Source: Haematobia irritans
Taxonomy: Eukaryota; Arthropoda; Insecta; Diptera; Muscidae
Length of the DNA: 64,000 nt
Reading direction: 5' to 3'
NCBI RefSeq assembly: GCF_050003625.1
Contig: NC_134399.1
Location: forward strand, 225,116,975-225,180,974
In this document: positions 8,517-18,390 of the stretch, piece after piece
Layout: each line of letters begins with the position of its first letter
How positions within the stretch are numbered: the stretch's first letter is position 1
Translations under genes and position numbers: made by a program
Notes under the pieces: generated by a model
Seen by the model: only the letters and a program-made list of their open reading frames with translations
What the model was told of the DNA's origin: nothing
Databases searched by the model: none

Positions 8517-10605
8517 CACACAAAAAAAATTTTTTTGATTTCAATCACGAAAATCGCGGATTCAATCATTTTTTTAATTGAAATGTCTTCAATCACGAAA
8601 ATGATAGTATCAATCACCCATTTTGATTGAAACCCAACACGATTTTTAATTAAAAATTTAATTGACTTTTGTCACGGAATCAATTAATTGTGTGATTGAA
8701 TCAATTAAAAACGTGATTGATTTTTAACATAAAATTCAATCACAGTTTTAATTGAATCAATTAAAATTTTAATTAATTTCGTGACAAAAATCAATCAACT
8801 ATTTGATTCATTCAATTAAATAATTAATTGAAATTAGCTATAAATTTCGATCAAAAAATTTATATATTGCGACCCAAAAATCGTATTTAATTTTTTTTTC
8901 TTTTTAAATAAAAGAAAATATGTGTTTCTTATAAAACATATTTAATATTTTATAATTTTTTGAATTATGCAATAGACAAATAAATTTGGTTCTTGTCATT
9001 TGTGTATTGTTCTAACATAACTTACAAATACAACTACTATCAATAACAACTATAGGGTGAAATAATAAATTATATAAATCATTATCTTCCTTATAATAAT
9101 AACCATGTTAGCATGTTCCTTCTAATATGTAGATCCGCCTAGATTTCCAATAAATCAGCAGCCTGTAAGCTAAATTAGTTTTTCTGAAAGTAAACAGAAT
9201 AATTCGAATTTAATTTTGTTCAATTAAAAGTTAATTTTGTTAAACATTACCTGCATAGAATATCAAGTTCAATTCTTAGTTCCAGGTTGCAGATTTATAA
9301 TCTTCTTTGCAGTTGTAGTCTTTTAGCATAAAAAGGTGTATTAAGGAGCTCGGTAATTTAATTTTAGTAACAATTCCTTTCCAAAATTTCCACTCATTAA
9401 AATCGTCTATTAAAATTTGAACCAATCAAAGACAAAAATAATGGGAAAGCAATGTAATATTTGGTATTATATTGATGATACTTTCCAAATTCTGGAAATA
9501 GAAAAAAATATATATGGAAAATACATATTTTTATTATTTTCGGATATTTTTCATATTTTTAAATCCAAAAGAAAGAACTTTTTTACCATTACATAATTCA
9601 GCTCATTAGTTTATATACCAGATATACTGCTCTCTACTTGGGTTCAAACTGAAAAAGCCAGGTAAAACAAAAATGCAATTTAATGCCAACGCTACTTCGC
9701 AACTTCAAGGTGAATCTTCCAACAAACCCATACCGCTCTTGGTTTTAAGAAAACTAGGAGTGAAAAAAATTATAATTTTAAAAGATCAATACGGTACCCA
9801 CTTTTTTATTGCAAACATATTATTATATATTTGATAAAATGATGGAGTTGATGGGATTGATTGGTCAATTTCACGATATAAAATCGGGCACTAAAAGAAA
9901 TGAGTAAAAAATATATTATTTTAGTCCGTTTGATGTAAACAGGCTTCAATGGAAAACGGTATTCACATTTCACAATTTCTTACCTTCAATAAACGTAGAT
10001 TGTTTTCCATTTTTACAAGACCACGAAACACAAACACAGGTAATTTCAAATGCGTTCTGTCATATATTTTTTTCAAGCCTTTACCACGTGGCCGTTTGTT
10101 GTTGAATACTTTATTTATTTCAACCCTTTGCTATGATTTGTTGTTGCGTTCAAAATATTTATGCACACATTTTGAATGCAGCAGACAGAATGTCGCCAAT
10201 CATGTTTTTCAATTTACGCGAAAAACCCAACCGTTCGTTACTGATCTCTCCATCATACATTGTTGAATAAATACCAATTCTCTTGTTCTCTTTTCGCTCT
10301 TTCCATTGCTCAAAATTATTCAGTTTCAATCACAAAGGTGATTGGATCAATCACATGTGTAATTGGAAACGGAAAAAATTTCAATCACGTTTGTAATTGA
10401 AAATTATTTCCGAATTGATTAACAAATTGATTGAATCAATTAATATTTTAATTGGAAACGTAACAAATATCAATCATTTTTTTAATTGGTTTTTATTCGG
10501 ATTTGATTAAATAACTAATTGAATCAATTAACATATTAATTGAATCCGTTTCCAAATTCAATTAAGTGTTTAATTGAAAAAATTTTGGTGATAATTTTTT
10601 GTGTG
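8517..10605 (-). mobile_element. Family D element, copy D1 (TA-flanked, 2.1 kb)
   Basis: The left end starts CACACAAAAAAAATTTTTTT and the reverse complement of the right end starts CACACAAAAAATTATCACC. Flanks are TA at 8515-8516 and TA at 10606-10607. Both ends (8570-8850 and 10320-10590) are packed with repeats of palindromes such as CAATTAATTG and TTAATTGAATCAATTAA. The middle (about 8880-10270) is non-repetitive and contains a possible tiny spliced ORF on the minus strand. A second copy, D2, lies at 26187-28199 in the opposite direction. No transposase is visible. Confidence 0.8.
9786..10010 (-). CDS. Possible two-exon small ORF in D1 (43 aa)
   Basis: On the minus strand exon 1 (10010 to 9984) reads MENNLRLLK and ends AAG|GTAAG, a good splice donor. 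A 93-nt intron ends TTTCTTTTAG at 9891-9892, preceded by a branch-like GACTAAAA. The frame continues in phase for 34 codons (CPILYREIDQSIPSTPSFYQ, then IYNNMFAIKKWVPY) to TGA at 9786-9788. An alternative donor (GTGGGT) before the stop could join a third exon after TTTTTCACTCCTAG further along. The ATG context is AAAAATGG. D2 keeps the start codon, donor and acceptor but has TGA right after the acceptor. I recognise no protein family; splicing is inferred from signals only and the exons could be the damaged front of a larger gene. Confidence 0.25.
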
Positions 10606-10639
10606 TACGAACTCATCATCGTAACTTTAGAATAATCAT

Positions 10640-12905
10640 CAAAAGTCGTCCTTGCGAGCATCTGAGAAAGCTTGCTAGCTGCATTAATAAAAATGAAAAG
10701 GACAAGGGACTAAGCAGTCCCCTGTCTCTATGTCGGTCTCCAGGATACCAACGTGATATTTCTCACTATTAAGTTATATACACAATCCAACGGGGACTTC
10801 TCTGAATTTTTAACAGATGCAAAGAGTTGGCCAACTGTTGTCAAATCCCTACTGAACGCTTGACAGCCACATTGCGAGTGGTGCTACAAGGCAGTGCACT
10901 TAGATGGAATTTTTTTAATCTATCAGTATTTGGGGTTGGACCGATGATCATGCGTATGCAAGTAGGGAGTAGTAAATGATACGTATCGTTGTCTGTCATA
11001 CATCTAAGAAAGCTGCTAGCGACATTAATCAAAACAAGTATAAGTTCGCCCGGGCCGAATTTTAAATACCCACACCATGAACCAAATCTTAGGATTTCCT
11101 TTGAAATTTCAGGAGGGCTTGAGGACTTGAGGACATTTCCCGAAGATAAATTTAAAGATTTCACTATGAGGACTATATCAGATTCTGGATTTATAAGAAA
11201 CATTTTTGTTTGAGTTTTAGAGGAATCATTAACATCTCTAGTAAGTGTGCAAGAAAATTATAAAATAACGTCTTGATTTGAAATCTTAAATCTGTAGAAG
11301 TAAAATCTGGAAATTTTACATTGAGTTTCAAGCAATTTTCAAGATCAGTGCGCATTCTACACCCTCAAGAAGTGAAGTCGGTCTATATGGAGGCATTACC
11401 AAATGGACCGATAAAAACTTAATCCGATACACGTTTTTGTGAGCCTAAAATACCAGAATATTTACAATTTCAGTCAAATCAGTAAAAACTGCGGTTTCTA
11501 GAAACCCAAGGAGTTAAATCGGGAGATCGTTCTTATGGGGGCTATACTAAAATATGGACCGATATTCACCGTTTTCGGCACACCTCTTTATGACCCAAAA
11601 ATACCTCTAGATTTCCAATTTCAGGCAAATAGGACAACAACTTCGGATTCTAGAAGGCAAAGAAGAAAAATCGGGAATCGGTATATATGGGGGCTATACC
11701 AAAATATGGACCGATACTCACAATTTTCGGCACACCTCTTTATGGTCCTAAAATACCTCTAGATTTCCAATTTCAGACAATTTGGATAAAAACTACGGTT
11801 TCTATAAGCCCAAGACCCCAAATCGGGAGGTCGTTTTATATGAGGACCATACCAAAACATGGACCGATACCCACAATTTTTGGCACACGTATTTGTGGTC
11901 CTACAATACCTCTAGATTTCTAATTTCAGGTAAATTGAATAAAAAGTGCGGTTTCCATAAGCCCAAGAAGTAAAATCGTGAGATCGGTCTATATGGGGGC
12001 TATACCAAAATATGGACCGATACTCACAATTTTTGTCACACGTATTTGTGGTCCTACAATATCTCTAGATTTCCAATTTCAGGTAAATTGAATAAAAACT
12101 GCGGTTTCTATAAGCCCAAGAAATAAAATCGGGAGATCGGTCTATATGGGGGCTATACAAAAACATGGACCGATACTCACCATTTTTGGCACACCTCTTC
12201 ATGGTCATTAAATACCTCTAGATTTCAAATTTCAGGCAAATTGGATAAAAACTACGATTTCTATAAGCCCAAGACCCCAAATCGGGAGGTCGGTTTATAT
12301 GGGGACTATATAAAAACCTGGACCGATATAGTCCATCTTCGAACTTGACCTGCCTGCAGACAAAAGACGAGTTTGTGCACAATTTCAGCACGATTGCTTC
12401 AGTATTGAAGACTGTAGCGTGATTACAACAGACAGACAGCCAGACAGACAGACGGACATCGTTATATCGTCTTAGAATTTCTCCCTGATCAAGAATATAT
12501 ATACTTTATATAGTCTGAAATCGATATTTCGATGTGTTACAAACGGAATGACAAATTTATTATACCACCGTCACCATTCTATGGTAGTGGGTATAATGAG
12601 AAAGGGAGTCCTCGTAAAATTTCCTTCGGGATCTTGAGAATGAATTATGAGCTAAGAAATCGGCCGTCATTACCACTGAGGCATTAAAAGTATCTGTGAG
12701 ACCGAGATAACGTGATATCCCTCACTATGAAGTTCGATAGCGACGGGAACTTCTATACATTTTTAAAAAATTTGAAGAGTTGGCCGACTGTTATCCCTAC
12801 GAAACGTTTGATGCCCAAATTGCCAGTGATGTAACAAGAGAATGCGCTTTGATGGAAGTATTTGGGTTTGAACCAGTAATCATCTGTATGCAAGAAGGGA
12901 ACAAG
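10640..12905. repeat. Old tandem duplication, unit about 340 bp, split by element C1
   Basis: Unit 1 starts near 10661 with GCATCTGAGAAAGCTTGCTA; unit 2 starts near 11001 with ACATCTAAGAAAGCTGCTAG, is broken at about 11033 by C1, and resumes at about 12596. Matching phrases include AACGTGATATTTCTCACTAT with AACGTGATATCCCTCACTAT and AAGAGTTGGCCAACTGTT with AAGAGTTGGCCGACTGTT. The units are well diverged and have no recognised coding content. Confidence 0.65.
11034..12595 (-). mobile_element. Family C element, copy C1 (Helentron/mini-me-like)
   Basis: Read on the minus strand it starts in a hairpin built on TATACCACC...GGTAGTGGGTATA (12561-12595), passes a GACA/GACG run (GTCY on this strand, near 12428-12460), a central array, and ends CGGCCCGGGCGAACTTATAC then TTGTTT. 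The array unit is 152-153 bp: ATGGGGG-type phrases begin at 11535, 11687, 11840, 11993 and 12146. Plan and unit length match families A and B, but the unit sequence (CCATTTTCGGCACACCTC, CAATTTCAGGCAAAT) is its own. Non-coding and non-autonomous. Confidence 0.75.
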
Positions 12906-14176
12906 AATAGTGAATGAATGTGCTTATTTTAATAGTAGACATATTTGACGAATGGTCATATGCATCTTTGGTCATAAAGTTTTCGTTTCGTAAATAAAGG
13001 ACCAAATTAAATTTAAATTTAACTTATTTAATTCTATATAAGCATTGCCGAAAAAGCATTATTTAAATTGTAAACATGTGATTTTTCGGCCATTCAGATA
13101 TACAAATTTCATATGTTTGTCTATTAAATGTTGTAATAAAAATTCCCTATAATGACACCATCATTTAGTGACAGGCTTCACAAACTTTCATTGCTTTAAA
13201 TCAAATAGAACATTCAGATACAGCACAGTCACAAAAAGCGACTTAAAACCGAAAATGAAATTTTGTCACTGATTTTAATTTCGATGAGATTTATGTTGAT
13301 TTACATCAATGACCAAATAAGCGTACTTCAGTCACTCACATTCAGATCCCCAGGAAACGCGCATCGTAATAAACCCACATTGGAATTATTTTTGTTACAT
13401 TTTTTTTAATCATTTCGATGTTATCGTCTGATTGTCATTGCCGTTGTTTTTTTGTTTTTAATTAAATTTTATTCCATTCTAGCAGCCACCATTCTAACGA
13501 TGTGTTCTAAAATCGACACCTTTTTCACGTTTTATGACATAAAATAAACCGTAAAAGTCCAACAACTCCTCTCATCACACTTCTATGCGAAGGGTATGGC
13601 GAAGGGAAGGAGAACAAGAATTCAAATTTCAAACAATAAAAGCAAAACATAAAACTCCAAAAAAAACCGACAATTTGTGGCTTTGTAATTTCATTTGGTG
13701 ATGCTGATGTACGGATAGATATTTGAAAATATTCGATTGTTTCTATTTTGTGGCCTCTTTATGGAGGATGACATATTTTCTCATACAAAAAGGAAACATT
13801 GGCCTCACCATGTCTTCCTTGAAAGAAGTGTGTCCCTTAGATCAAGTGATCTTAATTGATTTTGTATGTCATTAATTGGAAAATTAATAGTGTCCTAAGT
13901 TTGCCACAAAAGTCCACCATCCACTCTTGTCAGACGGTTGATGAATGATTTCGTAAAGAAGAATCATTGGTGTTTTTTTGGGGAATTTATATAATTTTGA
14001 ATGGCACATGGTGATTGTAGGTGGTTTCGAAACAAGCGCTCACCATAAAAGGAATCATCAATTAATGTATTTATGAGTTTTTATCTTACCGATAAGGAAA
14101 TGAATAACGATTCATCGATATAAAAGAAGATGTGACAATATTCTTAGAACTAGAGATTGAAAACAGTTTTAAACCA
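12906..14176. other. Unique-looking DNA
   Basis: No repeat family, SINE or coding frame of note was recognised. It is AT-rich with several T and A runs and lacks the CAC, ACTTGTT or GTCY marks of neighbouring elements. Confidence 0.45.
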
Positions 14177-16250
14177 TTATAAATTCTTGCGAAATAGTTT
14201 TTTTTTTTGGCAAATGGGAAACGAGAAAAAACCTTACACTGAAGAAAAAACACAAATACTGATATTAAAGAAAGATTATGTCACGATAATATTAAGATGT
14301 AAAGTGTACACAATACCAAGGAAAAATCTCTTTAAAATTAAGAAATTTTAATTAGAGGAAATTTATATATTTACAATCATAATAATGAAAATAAACAGGA
14401 AATAAAGGTTATAAAAACTTCGCCCTGAATTTCAAGAAACTTCATAGTCATAGTATTCAATTTTTATACCCTCCATCATAGGATGGCGGTATATTAACTT
14501 TGTCATTCCCTTTGTAACACATCGAAATATTGCTCTAAGACCCCATAAAGTATATATATTCTGGGTCGTGGTGAAATTCTGAGTCTACTTAAGCATATCC
14601 GTCTGTTGAAATCACGCTATCGACTTGAAACTTAACACAAGTAGTTGTTATTGATGTAGGTCGGATGGTATTGCAAATGGGCCATATCGGACCACTTTTA
14701 TGTATAGCCCCAATTTAAACCGACGCTCAAATTTGGCTTGCGGAGCCTCTTGGAGGACCAAAATTCATACGATCCGGCAGAAATTTGCTACATGGTGTTA
14801 GTATATGGTCTCTAACAACCATGCAAAAATTGGTCCATATCGGTCCACAATTATATATAGCCCCCATATAAACCGATCCCCAGATTTGACCTCCGGAGCT
14901 CTTGGAGAAAAAAAATTTATCCCATCCGGTTGAATAATTTTGTCAAAATTTTATCATTATACAAAATTTTGTCACAATTTTATTACTATACAAAATTTTG
15001 TCAAGATTTTATTTCTATAGAAAATTGTGTCAAAATTTTATTAGTATTAAACATTTTGTCAAGATTTTATTTCTATAGAAAATTTTGTCAAAAACTAGAA
15101 ACCAACAATTTCGAGTTTAATTTATAGACCTACAACCGAGATTATGAAATAAAAATCATAAAAATTTTATTACTATAGAAAATTGTGTCAAAATTTTATT
15201 AGTATTAAACATTTATAAATTCGTGCGAAATAGTTTTTTTTTTGGCAAATGGGAAACGAGAAAAAACCTTACACTGAAGAAAAAACACAAATACTGATAT
15301 TAAAGAAAGATTATGCCACGATGATATTAAGATATAAAGTGTACACAATACCAATAAAAAATTTCTTTAAAATTAAGAAATCTTAATTACAAGAAATTTA
15401 TATATTTACAATCATAATTATGAAAATAAACAGGAAATAAAGGTGATAAAAACATAGGCCTTCGCCCTGAATTTCAAGAAACTTCATAGTCATAGTATTC
15501 AATTTTTATACCCTCCACCATAGGATGGGGGTATATTAACTTTGTCATTCCGTTTGTAACACATCGAAATATTGATCTAAGACCCCATAAAGTATATATA
15601 TTCTGGGTCGTTTTGAAATTCTGAGTCGATCTGAGCATGTCCGTCCGTCCGTCCGTCTGTTGAAATCACGCTAACTTCCGAACGAAACAAGCTATCGACT
15701 TGAAACTTGGCACAAGTAGTTGTTATTGATGTAGGTCGGATGGTATTGCAAATGGGCCATATCGGTCCACTTTTACGTATAGCCCCCATATAAACGGACC
15801 CCCAAATTTGGCTTGCGATTGCTCTAAGAGAACCAAATTCCATTCGATCCGGCTGAAATTTGGTACATGGTGTTAGCATATGGTCTCTAACAACCATGCA
15901 AAAATTGGTCCACATCAGTCCATAATTATATATAGCCCCCATATAAACCGATTCCGAGATATGGTTTTGGAGCCTCTGGAGGAGCAAATTTCATCCGAGT
16001 CAGTTGAAATTTGGTACATTGTGCTAGTATATGGCCGTTAACAACCTTGCCTAACTAGGTCCATATCGGTCTATAGTTATATATAGCCCTCAGATAAATC
16101 GATCCCAATCACACAGAATTTGGTCCATATCAAGTTCATAATTATAGCCCCCATATTTCAATTCTGGCTCTCCACGTACCGCGCAAAAGTCGGTATCGAT
16201 TCGTAATTATTTGTAGACTTACCTATACATAACTTTTTTGTCTAATATAT
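14177..16250. repeat. Tandem segmental duplication with 1,036-bp offset
   Basis: TTATAAATTC then GCGAAATAG at 14177 recurs at 15213. The two copies stay closely similar through flanking DNA (ACCTTACACTGAAGAAAAAA in both) and into the 5' end of a family A element (14463 and 15503). The first copy of A is cut off inside a 29-bp minisatellite at about 15212, where the second unit begins, so the duplication post-dates insertion of A. Few differences separate the units (for example ATGTCACGATAAT versus ATGCCACGATGAT). Confidence 0.8.
14463..15212 (+). mobile_element. Family A element, copy A2a, 3'-truncated
   Basis: It has the TATACCCTCCATCATAGGAT start and the first array units, then a 29-bp minisatellite stretch (about 14935-15212), and stops at the boundary of the 1,036-bp tandem duplication. 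The GTCY run is largely lost (only CCGTCTG remains). Confidence 0.7.
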
Positions 16251-16532
16251 CTTATACCACGTATAGACTAACTCACAATTTAGAAAACGATGTTAAGATA
16301 CCTTGCCATCGGTAAGTATTACCACAAGAACCATGGCAAAAGTGGCCCATATCAGTCCATAATCATATGGACTAACTCACAATTTAGAAAACGATGTTAA
16401 GAAGTTTTTAGATACCACAACCCAAGTAATTCGATTGTGGATGACAGTATTTCGCAGAAGTTTCTACGCAATCCATTGTGGTGGGTACATAAGATTCGGC
16501 CTGGCCGAACTTACGGCCGTATATACTTGTTT
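15503..16532 (+). mobile_element. Family A element, copy A2b
   Basis: It has an intact hairpin start (TATACCCTCCACCATAGGAT), a GTCCGTCCGTCCGTCTG microsatellite near 15640, array units with TATAGCCCCCATATAAAC, and the 3' hairpin TTCGGCCTGGCCGAAC followed by ACTTGTT at about 16526-16532. It lies in the second unit of the 1,036-bp duplication. Confidence 0.75.
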
Positions 16533-16535
16533 TTT

Positions 16536-16678
16536 ATTATACCCCGTATGGACTAACTTACAATTGAGAAGATGGTGTCGATTGTGCATGACAGTCTTTA
16601 GTACAAGTTTCTCTGCAATCCATGGTGGAGCGTACATAAGATTCGGCCTGGCTGAACTTACGGCCGTATATACATATT
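16536..16678 (+). mobile_element. Extra 3' end of a family A element
   Basis: Directly after A2b a second 3' terminal segment repeats the GGACTAACTTACAATT phrase, the GCAATCCATGGTGGAG phrase and the hairpin TTCGGCCTGGCTGAAC. Its last bases are altered (ATACATATTTT). It looks like a head-to-tail remnant, or read-through past a first 3' end to a second. Confidence 0.65.
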
Positions 16679-16718
16679 TTCCATTGAACTTGGATTGATC
16701 GTCTTTGAAGTTGGCATC

Positions 16719-17559
16719 TAGGCTTGCCAGATTTCGAATTGGCAAACCAGTACATTCAAGAAAAAACAGCACAGTTGCAAAACACCAGTACATTTTTATT
16801 TTAGCAATAAAAACACAAAAACATAAACAATTCAACAATAAACATTAATTGAATAAAATTAAATGAATATTGCGAACGATTTTAGCCAGTTTTGTTTTTC
16901 CGCAAGTGAAATAAGAGGTCACTTTTGAATCTGCAAACATTTGTTTCACCAGTTTACCTGTGCAATTTGCGGATTGGTAACTGTGAAAGGCCAAGGCAGC
17001 TTCTGCCACAACAGATGTTTTGATTGGGTCACTGGAAGTCGGCTTTAATAAGTTGCTAACTGATATTAACTGACTGTTCTCAATATTCTTTTTATGTCGT
17101 GCCGATTTCATGTGTCGTTTGATATCTGTTAAGCCTCCATTGGCAATTGAGAATTTGTAGCCATATATACACGATTAAATGTTTTCTCGTATTTAAAATG
17201 ATTTTAGTTATGAAAAATTTGGCGCGACAAACTCTGGTGTTGTCGATCAATAGAAATGGAAAACGAATGACTAAAATTATCAGCAGACTTTCGATTTAGG
17301 GCCGATACCAATGTTGGCGCTTTTACTTCACAGTGAGACCTAAATATATATGTAAGTTGAATCAAAAACGTACGAAGATGAAGGAATTATAACTGTACGT
17401 TCCTTTTGCTAAAAATGTTTTCTAAATGTAATGTTGAGAAAAAATAGTACAAAAAGCAAAACCCAGTAAATTTTTGTACTGTTATCAGTACATTTGAAAA
17501 ACCAGTACAATTGTCAAAAACCAGACGTACTGGCTAAACCAGTACGTCTGGCAAGCCTA
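16719..17559 (-). mobile_element. hAT-type element 1, internally deleted
   Basis: The terminal inverted repeat is TAGGCTTGCCAGA on both sides (16719 and, reversed, to 17559). The flanks TTGGCATC (16711-16718) and TTGACATC (17560-17567) form an 8-bp target duplication with one mismatch, as in hAT transposons. The sub-terminal word CCAGTAC recurs many times in both ends. The only coding content is a BED zinc-finger and linker remnant on the minus strand. At 841 bp it is far shorter than an autonomous hAT. Confidence 0.85.
16850..17170 (-). pseudogene. hAT transposase N-terminal remnant (BED finger plus linker)
   Basis: A continuous minus-strand frame reads FSIANGGLTDIKRHMKSARH, then a linker ending SVSNLLKP, then AEAALAFHSYQSANCTGKLV and further sequence ending near KLAKIVRNIH. 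The H-x-x-x-x-x-H of RHMKSARH fits the second half of a BED zinc finger, and 'AEAALAFH...KL...F.DS' is a pattern I know from insect hAT-related proteins. The first zinc-binding cysteine pair is not preserved upstream. The catalytic and dimerisation parts are absent. A methionine inside the finger (17111) gives an 88-codon frame, but this is unlikely to be a functional protein. Confidence 0.65.
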
Positions 17560-17823
17560 TTGACATCCCTTTAATGGAAGTATGCCAACTTCGTATATTT
17601 GTCAAGTAAGGAGAAATAAGAAAAGCATTTGTGAATAAAGATAAACAGTTTCACATATAGGCTAACATTTTACCTACTACATTTCATCTTTAAATTTAAT
17701 GTGAATTTTATTGAGTTTGGCTTCCTGCACACCAAGACTCCAGGTCCTATAATTAACAGTGCAGGGATTTGCACGTATGCCAATAGATAAATTTAATTTT
17801 GCTGGATATATATAGCCCTCATA

Positions 17824-18017
17824 CACTAATAGAAAAAGTTTCGTTATATTAACGAAATGTGTCTTTAAAAGTCAGCCAACGAAACAAATTCGTTAATACA
17901 ACGAAATTTTTCAGTCAATCAACGTAAAGTTTCGTAATATTAACGAATATTTTCATTATATTAATGAAAATGTTTCGTTATACCAATGAAAATTTTTCGT
18001 TGGTTGACTTTTGTGTG
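17824..18017. mobile_element. MITE family F (TA-flanked, TTTCGTTATATTAACGAAA)
   Basis: It starts CACTAATAGAAAAAGTTTCG and its right end reversed starts CACACAAAAGTCAACC. Flanks are TA at 17822-17823 and TA at 18018-18019. Variants of the palindrome TTTCGTTATATTAACGAAA fill almost the whole 194 bp. It is inserted in family A sequence, whose phrase resumes on the other side. Confidence 0.75.
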
Positions 18018-18390
18018 TATGAAACCATCTTCAGTTTGGCTTGCGGAACCTTTTGGATGAGCAAATTTCATTCGATCCGTTTGAAATTTGGTACGTGGTC
18101 TTAGAATAAGGCATCGAACAACTATGCAAAAATTCGTCCATATTGGTCCATAATTATATATAGCCCCCATATAAACAGATCCCCAGATTTGCCTTACGGA
18201 ACTTCTTGGAGAAGTATAGTTCGTCCGACTCGGTTGAAATTTGATGCGTAGTCTTAGAATAAAATCTCTAACAACCATGCAAAAATTGGTCCATATGGAT
18301 CCATAATTATATCTATCCCCCATATAAAACGATCCCCTGAATTGGCTAGCGGAGCCTCTTGGAAGTACATATTGCAGCCGATCCGGTTCA

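Noticed and set aside
9949..10266. 105-codon plus-strand open frame in D1
   Set aside because: It is antisense to the possible small spliced ORF and its upstream region. The D2 counterpart (26522-26929) differs by indels and runs into a family B fragment. No domain seen.
8500..10625. 12-bp duplication ACGAACTCATCA as the target duplication of D1
   Set aside because: The repeat lies six bases outside the left terminus and the area is generally rich in this word. TA directly next to both CAC ends fits better and agrees with the related families.
16464..16838. 124-codon minus-strand open frame
   Set aside because: It spans the two family A 3' ends and the start of hAT-1, and contains the same repeated A-derived phrase twice; not a gene.
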